Part shown: in pieces, positions 32,347 to 39,860 of the stretch
Layout of the letters: every line of letters starts with the position of its first letter
Numbering within the stretch: position 1 is the stretch's first letter
NCBI GenBank assembly: GCA_019637645.1
Contig: JAHBVH010000066.1
Span: 1 to 47,697 of the forward strand
Source: Caldilineaceae bacterium
GTDB lineage: Bacteria; Chloroflexota; Anaerolineae; Caldilineales; Caldilineaceae
Direction: 5' to 3'
DNA: 47,697 nucleotides
Notes under the pieces: model-generated
The model's input: only the letters and a program-made list of their open reading frames with translations
Told to the model about the DNA's origin: nothing
The model's database searches: none
Translations under genes and position numbers: made by a program

Positions 32347-33354
32347 TTAACGGCCACGGAGCTGCTCCACCACCGCGGTGAGGGAGGTATGTTCGCTCTG
32401 AAAGGTGGGACCTTTGGTCTGCCAGCGGGTTGCCCCGTTGCTGCCATGAATGGAGACATGGAGGGGCAACTGGGGCTGGTCGTTCACCACTTCATAGCCG
32501 AGCCGTTCCAGCGCACGGGCGGTCCAAAGCGCAGCGGCTCCTTGGCCGGTCAACCCGATGGGGCCACAGGCATGGCGGTGGATGCGAAAAGCGCCCTGTT
32601 CACTGTCAAACTCCACCCCTTCGCTGCGAAAGGCTTGGGCCAATGCCCCATTGAAGGCCAACTCCTCGGGCATCCCCACGGTCAACGGCCCGCCTGCCGG
32701 CAGAAGCCATAGGCGGTCGGCAATGCGCAACGCCAGATCGAGATCGTGGGTCGAAAGCAAGATGGCGCGTTGTCGTTCGCGCGCAAGGGTATGTAAAAGC
32801 TGCATCATCTCGACACGGCGGGGGAGATCGAGAAAGGCCGTCGGCTCATCCAGGAGGAGCACGGTTGGCTCTTGGGCCAACGCGCGGGCGATCATCACCT
32901 TTTGGCGTTCACCGTCACTCAGCTCGCTCACCGGTCGCGCGGCCAAGTGGGTTGCGCCAACGGTGGTGATGGCTTGGCGAACAATGTGTTCATCCGCTTC
33001 GCGGAGCCGACCACGCCAGTCAGTATAGGGATGGCGGCCCAGCGCGACCAAGGCATAGGCCGAGAGATTGCCCACCTCGACCCGCTCGGTTAAGACGACT
33101 GCTAAGGTTTGCGCAACTTGGGCCGGTGGCAGGCGCTGGAGATCCTGTTCCCCCAGGCGAACGCGCCCGGCCAACGGGGGCTGCATGCCCGCCAAGGTGC
33201 GCATCAGGGTAGATTTGCCCGCGCCGTTGGGGCCAATGAGACAAGTTAACTCACCGGGCTGGAGGGCCACGTTGATCATGTCCAGCACGGTGGTGGTGCG
33301 ACCGGCCAAGTGATAGCCGACGGCTAGTTGTTGGGTGCTGAGAAGGTTTGCCAT
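32347..33354 (-). CDS. ABC transporter ATP-binding protein, BtuD/FecE type, with C-terminal extension
   Basis: 335 residues from the ATG at 33354 (AGGAAAG upstream). Walker A 'LIGPNGAGKSTLMRTL', Q-loop region, signature 'VSELSDGERQKVMIARAL' and Walker B 'VLLLDEPTAFLDLP' with the following 'STHDLDLAL' are all intact. About 85 extra residues follow the ATPase domain and hold a small alpha/beta-like region ('LERLGYEVVNDQPQLPLHVSIHG'), seen in some Chloroflexota transporters but of unknown role. It follows the BtuC-like permease by 22 bp. With a cobalamin riboswitch at the head of the operon, the substrate is probably a corrinoid. Confidence 0.88.
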   Translation of the reverse strand: MANLLSTQQLAVGYHLAGRTTTVLDMINVALQPGELTCLIGPNGAGKSTLMRTLAGMQPPLAGRVRLGEQDLQRLPPAQVAQTLAVVLTERVEVGNLSAYALVALGRHPYTDWRGRLREADEHIVRQAITTVGATHLAARPVSELSDGERQKVMIARALAQEPTVLLLDEPTAFLDLPRRVEMMQLLHTLARERQRAILLSTHDLDLALRIADRLWLLPAGGPLTVGMPEELAFNGALAQAFRSEGVEFDSEQGAFRIHRHACGPIGLTGQGAAALWTARALERLGYEVVNDQPQLPLHVSIHGSNGATRWQTKGPTFQSEHTSLTAVVEQLRGR

Positions 33355-33376
33355 AGATGGAGCTTTCCTAAGAGCG

Positions 33377-34456
33377 CTATCCGGCAAAGGAAGCGCGCAA
33401 CTGCTGTTGCCGTAACAAAACCCAGATGATGACGGGGACACCAAAGAGCGAGGTGATGACATTCACCGGCAAAACGGTCTGGCTACCTGGCATTTGCGCG
33501 ATCAGATCGGCCAAGAGCGCAATGGTCGCGCCCAAGAGCATGGAAGTGGGGACCAATACCCGATGATCCGCGGTGTTAAAGAGTGTGCGGCAGAGATGTG
33601 GCACGGCCACGCCCAAAAAGCCAATCGGCCCACAAAAAGCGGTGGCCGTGCCAGCCAACAACGAGGCGCACAGAATGATCCACCGTCGCGTCTGGACCAC
33701 GTTCACGCCCATGCTGCGCGCATAGGTGTCGCCCAAGAGCAAGGCGTTGAGCGCTTTGGGTAGGAGCTGGGCCGCGGCCAATCCCAGGCCAATCACTGGC
33801 ACAAAGATGCGTTGTTGGCTCCACGTTACGCTGCCAAAGCTGCCTGCACTCCAGAGGCTAAAGACCTGAATCCGTTCGGGGAGGCTAAAGTAGATCAACA
33901 GGCTGACCAAGGCGCTGGTGAGATAGCCAAACATCAAGCCCAAAATGAGCAAGGTCAAGCTACTTTGGACCCGTTGCGCTACGAGCAAGACCAAGCCCAG
34001 GACCAGGGCCGCCCCCAAGCTAGCCGCGAGGACCAGCCCCAGGTCGCCATAAAGTCCTAAGCTGCCCACAATTTTGGTCGCGGTTGTACCTACACTGAGC
34101 ATCACCAACGCCACCCCTAAACTGGCCCCGGAGCTGACGCCCAAGATGTAGGGGTCTGCCAGTGGATTGCGAAAGAGCGTCTGCATCTGTAACCCGCTGA
34201 CCGCCAGCGCACTGCCCGCCAGGACAGCCGTGAGGGCCTTGGGCAGCCGAAACTTAAAGAGAATATCGGCCCACGTCGCTTTATCCGGCGTGCCACCCAA
34301 CAGGATACGCACGACATTATCCAGCGGGATCTGTACCGAGCCTAGGGCCAAACTGAGTAGGAACGCGCCCAGCAATGCCAAGAGCAAGCCGAAGAGCGCG
34401 ACCCGGCGCAGCCCCAATCGCGGCCAAATGATCGTTCCATCCGTGCTTTCGATCAT
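33377..34456 (-). CDS. Corrinoid/iron-chelate ABC permease, BtuC/FecCD family
   Basis: 359 residues with about ten hydrophobic helices. 'LQMQTLFRNPLADPYILGVSSGASLG' and 'FCGPIGFLGVAVPHLCRTL' are hallmarks of FecCD-family permeases; the latter contains the coupling helix that meets the ATPase. AGGG lies nine bases before the ATG. It sits between the binding protein and ATPase genes and works as a homodimer in the cytoplasmic membrane. The substrate is inferred from the riboswitch as cobalamin or another corrinoid. Confidence 0.92.
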   Translation of the reverse strand: MIESTDGTIIWPRLGLRRVALFGLLLALLGAFLLSLALGSVQIPLDNVVRILLGGTPDKATWADILFKFRLPKALTAVLAGSALAVSGLQMQTLFRNPLADPYILGVSSGASLGVALVMLSVGTTATKIVGSLGLYGDLGLVLAASLGAALVLGLVLLVAQRVQSSLTLLILGLMFGYLTSALVSLLIYFSLPERIQVFSLWSAGSFGSVTWSQQRIFVPVIGLGLAAAQLLPKALNALLLGDTYARSMGVNVVQTRRWIILCASLLAGTATAFCGPIGFLGVAVPHLCRTLFNTADHRVLVPTSMLLGATIALLADLIAQMPGSQTVLPVNVITSLFGVPVIIWVLLRQQQLRASFAG

Positions 34457-34519
34457 CGCTGGTTCCCTTTTCTGGCTCGCACAAACCTATCTCCCCTGGC
34501 TGGTGAATGCGACCAGCGT

Positions 34520-35794
34520 TTACGGTAGCTGTTGAAAATAGATGAATTCATGGTCGGGTAGTAGCTCAGGATGAAAGATCGCAATGAGATCGGCAAGCAC
34601 GTTATCCGGATGGGCGACGGCGCTTTCGTAGTAGTCGTTGCCGCCGTTGGCATTTTGGCGTTTATTGTTATTCCAGACATTGCCTTCGGCAAAGGCCGTA
34701 AATTCAGGGTAGCGTTCATCCATCGCTTGGAGTTCGGCCAGTGAACTGACCATGCCCACATTGATCCAATATTGGGCGGTTGCGCCCCGGTCAAAGACAA
34801 GTTCAAAAGGCACCGGCATGCTGGCGGTCGATTCATCATCGGCCCAGACATAAGCCGCACCGGCGTCAGCCAACAATTGGGCGGTGTAGCTGCGCCCGCC
34901 TGCCACATACCAAGTGCCTTGGTAGGCGCTATCGGTCAACACCGTCGGCTGGTCGGTGACGGCCGCGGCTTGCGCTTTTAACGCTTCATAACGGGCCACG
35001 GTCGCGGCAAAGAGCGCTTCGGCCGCGGCTTCTTCGTTAAAGAAGAGGGCCAGGAATTTCCCCCATTCGGCGCGGTCCAGCGGCGAGGTGGCCAGCCATT
35101 CGGCATTGAGCGCCACTTTGATCCCCGCATTGAGTAAGACCGGATGGGCATCATAGTCTGGTGAGCCCGAACCATAGGTCATGACCAGATCAGGGGCCAG
35201 CTCTAAGACCTGTTCCACATTCACGCTTGCACCATAGCCGATCTGGACTACCTGACCCGCTTCGGCCATTTGTAGAACAGTGGGATTATTGACATAGGTA
35301 ATGTCATCCACCCCAACGAGCCGATCAAGCACACCATAGGCGTCCAAAAAGGGTAAATAGGTGGTGGACATGGTGACAATCCGCTGCACAGGTACTTCGA
35401 TAACCTGACTCGCGTCGAAACCCGCTGGTGTGGGCGCGCCACATTGCACCAACACATATTCCTGTGCTTCTTCGGCCCCGGGCCACGGTGTCACAACGGT
35501 AACCACTTTGTAGCTGTTGTGATAGGCCACGCTGAAGCCATCGGTATAGGTCAGGCTGATCTTCGCGGGGAAGTAATCCACGTTGGGATCGAACGCTTCC
35601 AGACAACCATCTGTGAGATTGGTCGTTGGTGCAACTGCTGTGGCCGGCTCGGCCTCGCCCGTCGGCGCGCTGGCTGGCGGGGTGGTTGGCTCAACGGTGG
35701 GCATCGCTCCGGGCGCGACCGGTGCCGTACAGCTGACCAGGAGCGCGCTCAACAGGATTATGGATAACAAAGCATGTAGGTGATAACGACGCAT
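34520..35794 (-). CDS. Substrate-binding lipoprotein of the corrinoid ABC importer (BtuF/FepB type)
   Basis: 424 residues. The signal peptide ends in 'LSALLVSC', a lipobox, followed by a Pro/Thr/Ala-rich linker to about residue 60. The TroA-type body has 'RIVTMSTTYLPFLDAYGVLDRLVGVDD' and 'VEQVLELAPDLVMTYGSG', typical of class III periplasmic binding proteins that take B12 or ferric siderophores. It is longer than E. coli BtuF by some 150 residues, partly through the linker. It is the second gene after the riboswitch. Iron-chelate binding remains possible. Confidence 0.88.
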   Translation of the reverse strand: MRRYHLHALLSIILLSALLVSCTAPVAPGAMPTVEPTTPPASAPTGEAEPATAVAPTTNLTDGCLEAFDPNVDYFPAKISLTYTDGFSVAYHNSYKVVTVVTPWPGAEEAQEYVLVQCGAPTPAGFDASQVIEVPVQRIVTMSTTYLPFLDAYGVLDRLVGVDDITYVNNPTVLQMAEAGQVVQIGYGASVNVEQVLELAPDLVMTYGSGSPDYDAHPVLLNAGIKVALNAEWLATSPLDRAEWGKFLALFFNEEAAAEALFAATVARYEALKAQAAAVTDQPTVLTDSAYQGTWYVAGGRSYTAQLLADAGAAYVWADDESTASMPVPFELVFDRGATAQYWINVGMVSSLAELQAMDERYPEFTAFAEGNVWNNNKRQNANGGNDYYESAVAHPDNVLADLIAIFHPELLPDHEFIYFQQLP

Positions 35795-35820
35795 GACACG
35801 CCTTCCTTTCTCTCTTTTCC

Positions 35821-36216
35821 TCAGGGTAGACCCGTTTCCGACGAAGCGGGTGCTGACGTGGGGGCCAGTGCCGGATTTTCATCCAGGCGATGAAAAATTG
35901 CTTCGGTCACCGGCGCGCCACCAATCAAATGCTCTTGAATAATGCGGCGCAACAGCGCCTCATCCACGTGGTGATACCAGATGCCATCGGGGTAGACGAC
36001 TAAGAGCGGCCCGTTGTAACAGACCCCCAGACACGGTGTCAGCCCCCGTTTGATGCGGAGCGGATTGTCATAGCGACCATAGTCGCCCAATAGACGCGCC
36101 AAGCTGTTGTACAAGGCCATTGCTTGCCCGCTCGGATCACAATAACGGCCAGCACAAATAAACAAATGCTTGGCATAGGGCGCCTGGCTGGGCGCATCGT
36201 TGGGATTTTGGTTCAT
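35821..36216 (-). CDS. Small [2Fe-2S] thioredoxin-like ferredoxin
   Basis: 131 residues from the ATG at 36216 (AAGGTGG upstream). '[15 protein letters not shown]' and '[25 protein letters not shown]' carry the four Cys in the order and spacing of the thioredoxin-like [2Fe-2S] family, and '[14 protein letters not shown]' is the usual C-terminal helix. Such proteins often sit in cobalamin operons and may help to reduce Co(II) or Co(III) corrinoids. It is the first gene after the cobalamin riboswitch, so B12-dependent control is likely. Confidence 0.82.
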   Translation of the reverse strand: MNQNPNDAPSQAPYAKHLFICAGRYCDPSGQAMALYNSLARLLGDYGRYDNPLRIKRGLTPCLGVCYNGPLLVVYPDGIWYHHVDEALLRRIIQEHLIGGAPVTEAIFHRLDENPALAPTSAPASSETGLP

Positions 36217-36266
36217 GCCACCTTGATCCATCCACATTCATCCACGAAACGGTTCGACTGCCAAAA

Positions 36267-36289
36267 CAAAAAACCCGCCAAAGGGCGGG
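36267..36289 (-). terminator. Intrinsic terminator (expression platform of the riboswitch)
   Basis: On the minus strand CCCGCC-CTTT-GGCGGG (36289-36274) is followed by TTTTTTGTTTT. It lies between the aptamer and the first gene, as in transcription-attenuating riboswitches. Confidence 0.85.
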
Positions 36290-36297
36290 CAAGAGCA

Positions 36298-36382
36298 CAA
36301 GTCCATCAAATTACCTGGCACCTGACCTCCTTTGACCACGAAGGAGCACGACAGCAACAACACAGGCGGGTGATCGGACTTG
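36298..36382 (-). promoter_or_regulatory. Potential antiterminator pairing with the B12 box
   Basis: CAAGTCC at the start of the B12 box (36382-36376, minus strand) is exactly complementary to GGACTTG (36304-36298) just before the terminator. In addition CCCGCC of the box equals the terminator's 5' arm and could pair with GGCGGG. Ligand binding would lock up the B12 box and free the terminator. CTCCTT/AAGGAG forms a local hairpin in between (36329-36347). Confidence 0.5.
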
Positions 36383-36575
36383 CTAATCATGAATAATCAA
36401 TTGACAATTTTTAATTGTCAATGAGTGTCGGTTCCAAGCCGAGCATTAACAATTAATTATTGATTATTCATGATTATTTACCGTTGCGGGACAGTGCCGG
36501 AGTGGTCTATCAAGACTTCACCGGGCTTCCCCCTTTATGCGCAAGATCGGGGAAATGAGCGCACCTGGGCTGGTA
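36362..36575 (-). ncRNA. Cobalamin riboswitch aptamer, with an AT-rich inverted repeat in its variable segment
   Basis: On the minus strand the conserved parts are in order: AGGTGC (about 36566), GGGGGAAGCCCGGTGAAG (from 36533), CTCCGGCACTGTCCCGC (to about 36486) and CAACGGTAAA, then after a 95-nt AT-rich insert the B12 box AAGTCCGATCACCCGCC (36381-36365). This is the standard consensus (GGGAA..CGGTG..TCCGG..CTG.CCCGC.ACGGT .. AGYC.GA..ACC.GCC). The insert lies where cobalamin riboswitches have a variable peripheral helix. There is an additional small GTCT/AGAC hairpin between GGTG and TCCGG. It controls the ferredoxin and BtuFCD-type operon. Confidence 0.85.
36384..36476. repeat. AT-rich inverted repeat with 7-nt period inside the riboswitch
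   Basis: Left arm 36384-36423 (40 nt) and right arm 36444-36476 (33 nt). The outer 18 bp (TAATCATGAATAATCAAT) are perfectly inverted, and the inner 12 bp match at 11 positions. The arms differ by exactly 7 nt, and each can be cut into heptads of the form NAATNNN (TAATCAT, GAATAAT, CAATTGA...). The 20-nt centre is not AT-rich. Sharply different in composition from the flanking riboswitch. Confidence 0.8.
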
Positions 36576-36597
36576 AATCATCGATTGTTGACAATAG

Positions 36598-36626
36598 AGG
36601 ATACCGCCAGATAGCTTTCTTGTCAA
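36598..36626 (-). promoter_or_regulatory. Sigma-70-type promoter of the riboswitch-controlled operon
   Basis: Minus strand TTGACA (36626-36621) and TATCCT (36603-36598) spaced by 17 bp. Transcription would begin near 36591, just ahead of the aptamer. A second TTGACA lies 8 bp further upstream. Confidence 0.7.
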
Positions 36627-36650
36627 ATGTCAACAGAGATGGCCGTTACC

Positions 36651-36679
36651 TTGCTCTTTCCTGACTTGCGCGCTACAAT
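36651..36679 (+). promoter_or_regulatory. Candidate promoter for the GH3 lipoprotein gene
   Basis: TTGCTC (36651-36656) and TACAAT (36674-36679), 17 bp apart, on the plus strand, giving a leader of about 165 nt before the ATG at 36852. Confidence 0.45.
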
Positions 36680-36851
36680 TCGCCCCATCAACATGAATCC
36701 TGTTGGTCGCTGAAATATGCTGCTACCTTTGCCCTCTCCTCTTGTTGTCATGCCGGTTGGGCACACGTGTTGGGCATGAAACTGCCCAAGCCAGGAAACC
36801 CCAATCCATGCCCAGAGTAAGTGCGACCAACCCTATAGGCAAATAACCAAG

Positions 36852-38057
36852 ATGGGTATCACAACTCGGCGTACCTTTTTGCGCCAAACGTTGCAATTGA
36901 CTGCTGGCGCGCTCCTCGCTGGCTGTCAGTCGGCTTCGCTGGTAGGGGCAGCCAATGCGAGCGTCACCGCTTTTACCGATCATCGCGGCGCGGCGTTGCT
37001 GCCGCCGCTGGCCGCCGCAGTTTTGCAGCCGGATATTCCTACCCCCGAAGCCTCCTTATCGACTAAAATTGGTCAGATGATCATGGTGGGCTTCAATGGT
37101 CGCTCGGTAGATATGCGGAGCAAGATTGTGCAACAGATTGCCGATGGGCTGGTCGGCAGTGTGGTACTTTTTGGTCGTAACGTCGAGTCGCCCGAGCAGT
37201 TACAAGCACTGACTGCGACCTTACATGGCTATAGCCCTCATCCTTTGTTGATCGCGGCGGACCAAGAAGGGGGCTGGGTGACGCGCTTGCCGCGTAGCTT
37301 TGGGATTGTGACCAATTATTCGGCCCAATTTTTGGGAGAAAATCCAGTCGAGCTAACCCAAGCCCAAGGAGATAGCACCGGGAAGCGGCTGGCGGAACTG
37401 GGCATTAATCTGAACTTGGCCCCGGTTGTTGATCTCAATACCAACCCGACCAACCCTGTGATCGGACGCTATGAACGCAGTTATTCTGCTGATCCGGCTG
37501 TTGTGACTACCCACGCACGCTCGGTGATTGAAAGCCATCGGGCCCATAAGGTCTTTTGCACCCTAAAGCATTTCCCCGGACATGGCAGTTCGCGTGGCGA
37601 TACCCACTATGGCTTTGTGGATGTGACCGATACCTGGAATGTTACCGAGCTGGCCCCCTATGCGGCCCTGATCGGGGAGCAACAATGTGATGTTATTATG
37701 ACCGCGCATATCTTTAATGCCACCTTAGACCCCGACCATCCGGCCACGCTGTCGCAGCGGATCATTACGGGGATCCTGCGTGAACAGTTAGGCTATACAG
37801 GGGTAGTGATCTCCGATGATATGCAGATGGGGGCCATCGCCCATCAATATGAGTTAGAAACAGCAGTGCGTTTAGCCCTTGAAGCGGGCGTAGACATCAT
37901 TGCTTTTTCCAATAATATCCCCTTTAGTCGCAACGCCGGTGCGGATCGCCTGCATGAAATTATGCTGGGCTTGGTCGAAGCCGGAACGATTAGTCAAGAA
38001 CGCATTGATCAATCTTATAACCGCATTATGCAATTGAAACGTCGATTATCTGCCTAG
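36852..38057 (+). CDS. Glycoside hydrolase family 3, beta-N-acetylhexosaminidase-like lipoprotein
   Basis: 401 residues. The N-terminus has a twin-arginine motif (TRRTFLRQ) followed by a hydrophobic stretch and the lipobox 'LLAGC', so the protein is probably exported folded and lipid-anchored. The GH3 body shows 'ADQEGGWVTRLPR', 'LNLAPVVDLNTNP', 'KHFPGHGSSRGDTH' (the NagZ-type His loop between KHFPGHG and the next strand) and 'VVISDDMQMGAI' with the nucleophile Asp. These are features of beta-N-acetylglucosaminidases that act on peptidoglycan or chitin fragments. No C-terminal second GH3 domain is present. Two NagB homologues in the window could use the released amino sugar. Confidence 0.9.
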   Translation: MGITTRRTFLRQTLQLTAGALLAGCQSASLVGAANASVTAFTDHRGAALLPPLAAAVLQPDIPTPEASLSTKIGQMIMVGFNGRSVDMRSKIVQQIADGLVGSVVLFGRNVESPEQLQALTATLHGYSPHPLLIAADQEGGWVTRLPRSFGIVTNYSAQFLGENPVELTQAQGDSTGKRLAELGINLNLAPVVDLNTNPTNPVIGRYERSYSADPAVVTTHARSVIESHRAHKVFCTLKHFPGHGSSRGDTHYGFVDVTDTWNVTELAPYAALIGEQQCDVIMTAHIFNATLDPDHPATLSQRIITGILREQLGYTGVVISDDMQMGAIAHQYELETAVRLALEAGVDIIAFSNNIPFSRNAGADRLHEIMLGLVEAGTISQERIDQSYNRIMQLKRRLSA

Positions 38058-38111
38058 ACAGTTTTTTGTGCCAAGCAATCTGTTTTACCATGCAATAGAT
38101 AAGAACCAGAG

Positions 38112-39260
38112 ATGACAAAACCGACTATTTCGCCAAAGAATCCTAACTTTTCGTCCGGTCCTTGTGCCAAGCGACCGGGCTGGTCGCTCGATGCGCTACA
38201 AGGGGCATTGGTGGGCCGCTCCCATCGCGCCAAACCGGGGAAAGCGCGCCTACAAGAGACCATTGAACGCAGTAAAGCCGTACTCGGCATGCCCGCCGAT
38301 TACTTGTGTGGCATTGTGCCGGCTTCTGATACCGGCGCGATTGAAATGGCCTTGTGGTCATTATTAGGCCCACGGGGGGTAGATCTGTTGGGTTGGGAGA
38401 GCTTTGGCAAGGGTTGGATCAACGATGTCCAAAAGCAGTTACGTCTGCCCGATGTACGGGCTTTTACCGCCGACTATGGGCGTTTGCCCGACTTGGGCCA
38501 AGTCGATTGGCAGCGCGATGTGGTCTTTACCTGGAATGGCACGACCTCTGGGGTTTGTGTCCCCAACGGTGATTGGATTGCCACAGAGCGGGCAGGGCTA
38601 GCCATTTGTGATGCCACCTCAGCGGTCTTTGCCATGGCGATGCCGTGGGATAAATTGGATGTCGTGACTTGGTCTTGGCAGAAGGTCTTGGGGGGTGAGG
38701 CTGCTCATGGGATGATTGCGTTGAGCCCCCGTGCCGTGGCGCGTTTGGAGAGTTATCAACCTAGCTGGCCGCTGCCCAAGATCTTCCAGATGACCAAAGG
38801 GGGTAAGGTTGATCGCAGCATCTTTGAAGGTTCAACCATCAACACTCCTTCCATGTTAGCCGTAGAAGATGCGCTGGATGGCTTGAAATGGGCCGAAGCG
38901 ATTGGTGGGTTACCGGCGCTGTTGGCGCGATCCCAGGGGAACCTGGCCGCGTTAGCTGCTTGGGTGGCCCGTACACCGTGGGTTGATTTTCTGGCCGAAG
39001 ATCCTGCCACGCGCTCGAGCACGTCGATCTGCCTCAAAATTGTTGACCCGGTCTATCGGGCACTGTCGGCAGATGAGCAAGCGGCTAAAGCCAAACGGAT
39101 TGCCGATCTGCTCGACAAAGAAGGCGTGGCCTACGATATTGCTTCATACCGCGATGCACCGCCAGGATTGCGGATTTGGGGTGGTGCCACCGTCGAAACG
39201 CGCGAGATTGAAGCGCTGTTGCCCTGGCTGGATTGGGCCTATGCGCAAGCGATGGCGTAG
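38112..39260 (+). CDS. serC: Phosphoserine aminotransferase
   Basis: 382 residues. '[18 protein letters not shown]' at the N-terminus is typical of the alpha-proteobacterial-type (short) SerC. '[20 protein letters not shown]', '[15 protein letters not shown]', '[32 protein letters not shown]' (the last part with the PLP-binding Lys of the WQK motif) and '[16 protein letters not shown]' follow. It makes 3-phosphoserine from phosphohydroxypyruvate and glutamate. It lies 54 bp after the GH3 gene without clear functional link. A SerA-like dehydrogenase is found at 2009. Confidence 0.92.
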   Translation: MTKPTISPKNPNFSSGPCAKRPGWSLDALQGALVGRSHRAKPGKARLQETIERSKAVLGMPADYLCGIVPASDTGAIEMALWSLLGPRGVDLLGWESFGKGWINDVQKQLRLPDVRAFTADYGRLPDLGQVDWQRDVVFTWNGTTSGVCVPNGDWIATERAGLAICDATSAVFAMAMPWDKLDVVTWSWQKVLGGEAAHGMIALSPRAVARLESYQPSWPLPKIFQMTKGGKVDRSIFEGSTINTPSMLAVEDALDGLKWAEAIGGLPALLARSQGNLAALAAWVARTPWVDFLAEDPATRSSTSICLKIVDPVYRALSADEQAAKAKRIADLLDKEGVAYDIASYRDAPPGLRIWGGATVETREIEALLPWLDWAYAQAMA

Positions 39261-39330
39261 GTGCTGGCGTGCGTAATAAAAAAGTATGGCTACACCAATG
39301 CTGTTATGCCCGCTCCATAAAGAGACGTTT

Positions 39331-39849
39331 GTGGATAAATTGTTGTTTACCACAGGGGTAGCCGTTTTCTGTTTCTTGGGGCTGGTCGGGTGTCAACGCT
39401 CACCAGCACCCGAGAGCAACAACGGTCTCAGCTATGCTTGGTTTACGACCATTCCGGTGGACACGGCAGTTTACACGATCACCGGCATGGTAGCGACCGC
39501 GGTTGAAAGCCTGGCGCGCCAGACGGCACCGGCTCAGGTGCAGAGCTACAGCGCCGAAGGCGTGAGCTACAGCACCTACTACGGCCCGCAGATGAACGGA
39601 AAAGGCATGGTACGCTTAACGGTTGCCGCGTCGGACGCTGCTTTGGCGCCCGTGGGTAGCACGGTCATCCTCAAACTGGACGACACCAAAGGTATTCTTT
39701 TGCTGCCCGGTGACCACATTACCCTCAAGTGTCGTGCCCAGTTTGAAGCGATTGCTGCCGTGGCGAACCGCCAAGAATTTGATCCTGCCGCCGGTACTTG
39801 GGAGCTAGACTACTGTCGCCTCGCGACGCCGGTGGTGGAGGAACCGTAG
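39331..39849 (+). CDS. Small lipoprotein of unknown function
   Basis: 172 residues from the GTG at 39331, chosen because it starts directly before a signal peptide ('LLFTTGVAVFCFLGLVGC' ending in a lipobox) and has AAAGAGA upstream; an ATG at 39286 would add 15 polar residues. The mature part is beta-rich, with 'GNG..YSTYYGPQMNGKGMVRLTV'-like strands and an 'LKLDDTKGILLLPGDHITLKC' segment. No family recognised. Two Cys in the mature part (in LKCRAQ and DYCRLA) may pair. Base composition resembles the neighbours. Confidence 0.6.
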   Translation: MDKLLFTTGVAVFCFLGLVGCQRSPAPESNNGLSYAWFTTIPVDTAVYTITGMVATAVESLARQTAPAQVQSYSAEGVSYSTYYGPQMNGKGMVRLTVAASDAALAPVGSTVILKLDDTKGILLLPGDHITLKCRAQFEAIAAVANRQEFDPAAGTWELDYCRLATPVVEEP

Positions 39850-39860
39850 GAACCATAGGG

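Noticed and set aside
36300..36390. Cys-rich leader peptide (four Cys codons in a row) on the minus strand, as in cysteine attenuation
   Set aside because: This frame has no start codon after a nearby upstream stop, and the segment is explained by the B12 box and expression platform of the riboswitch.
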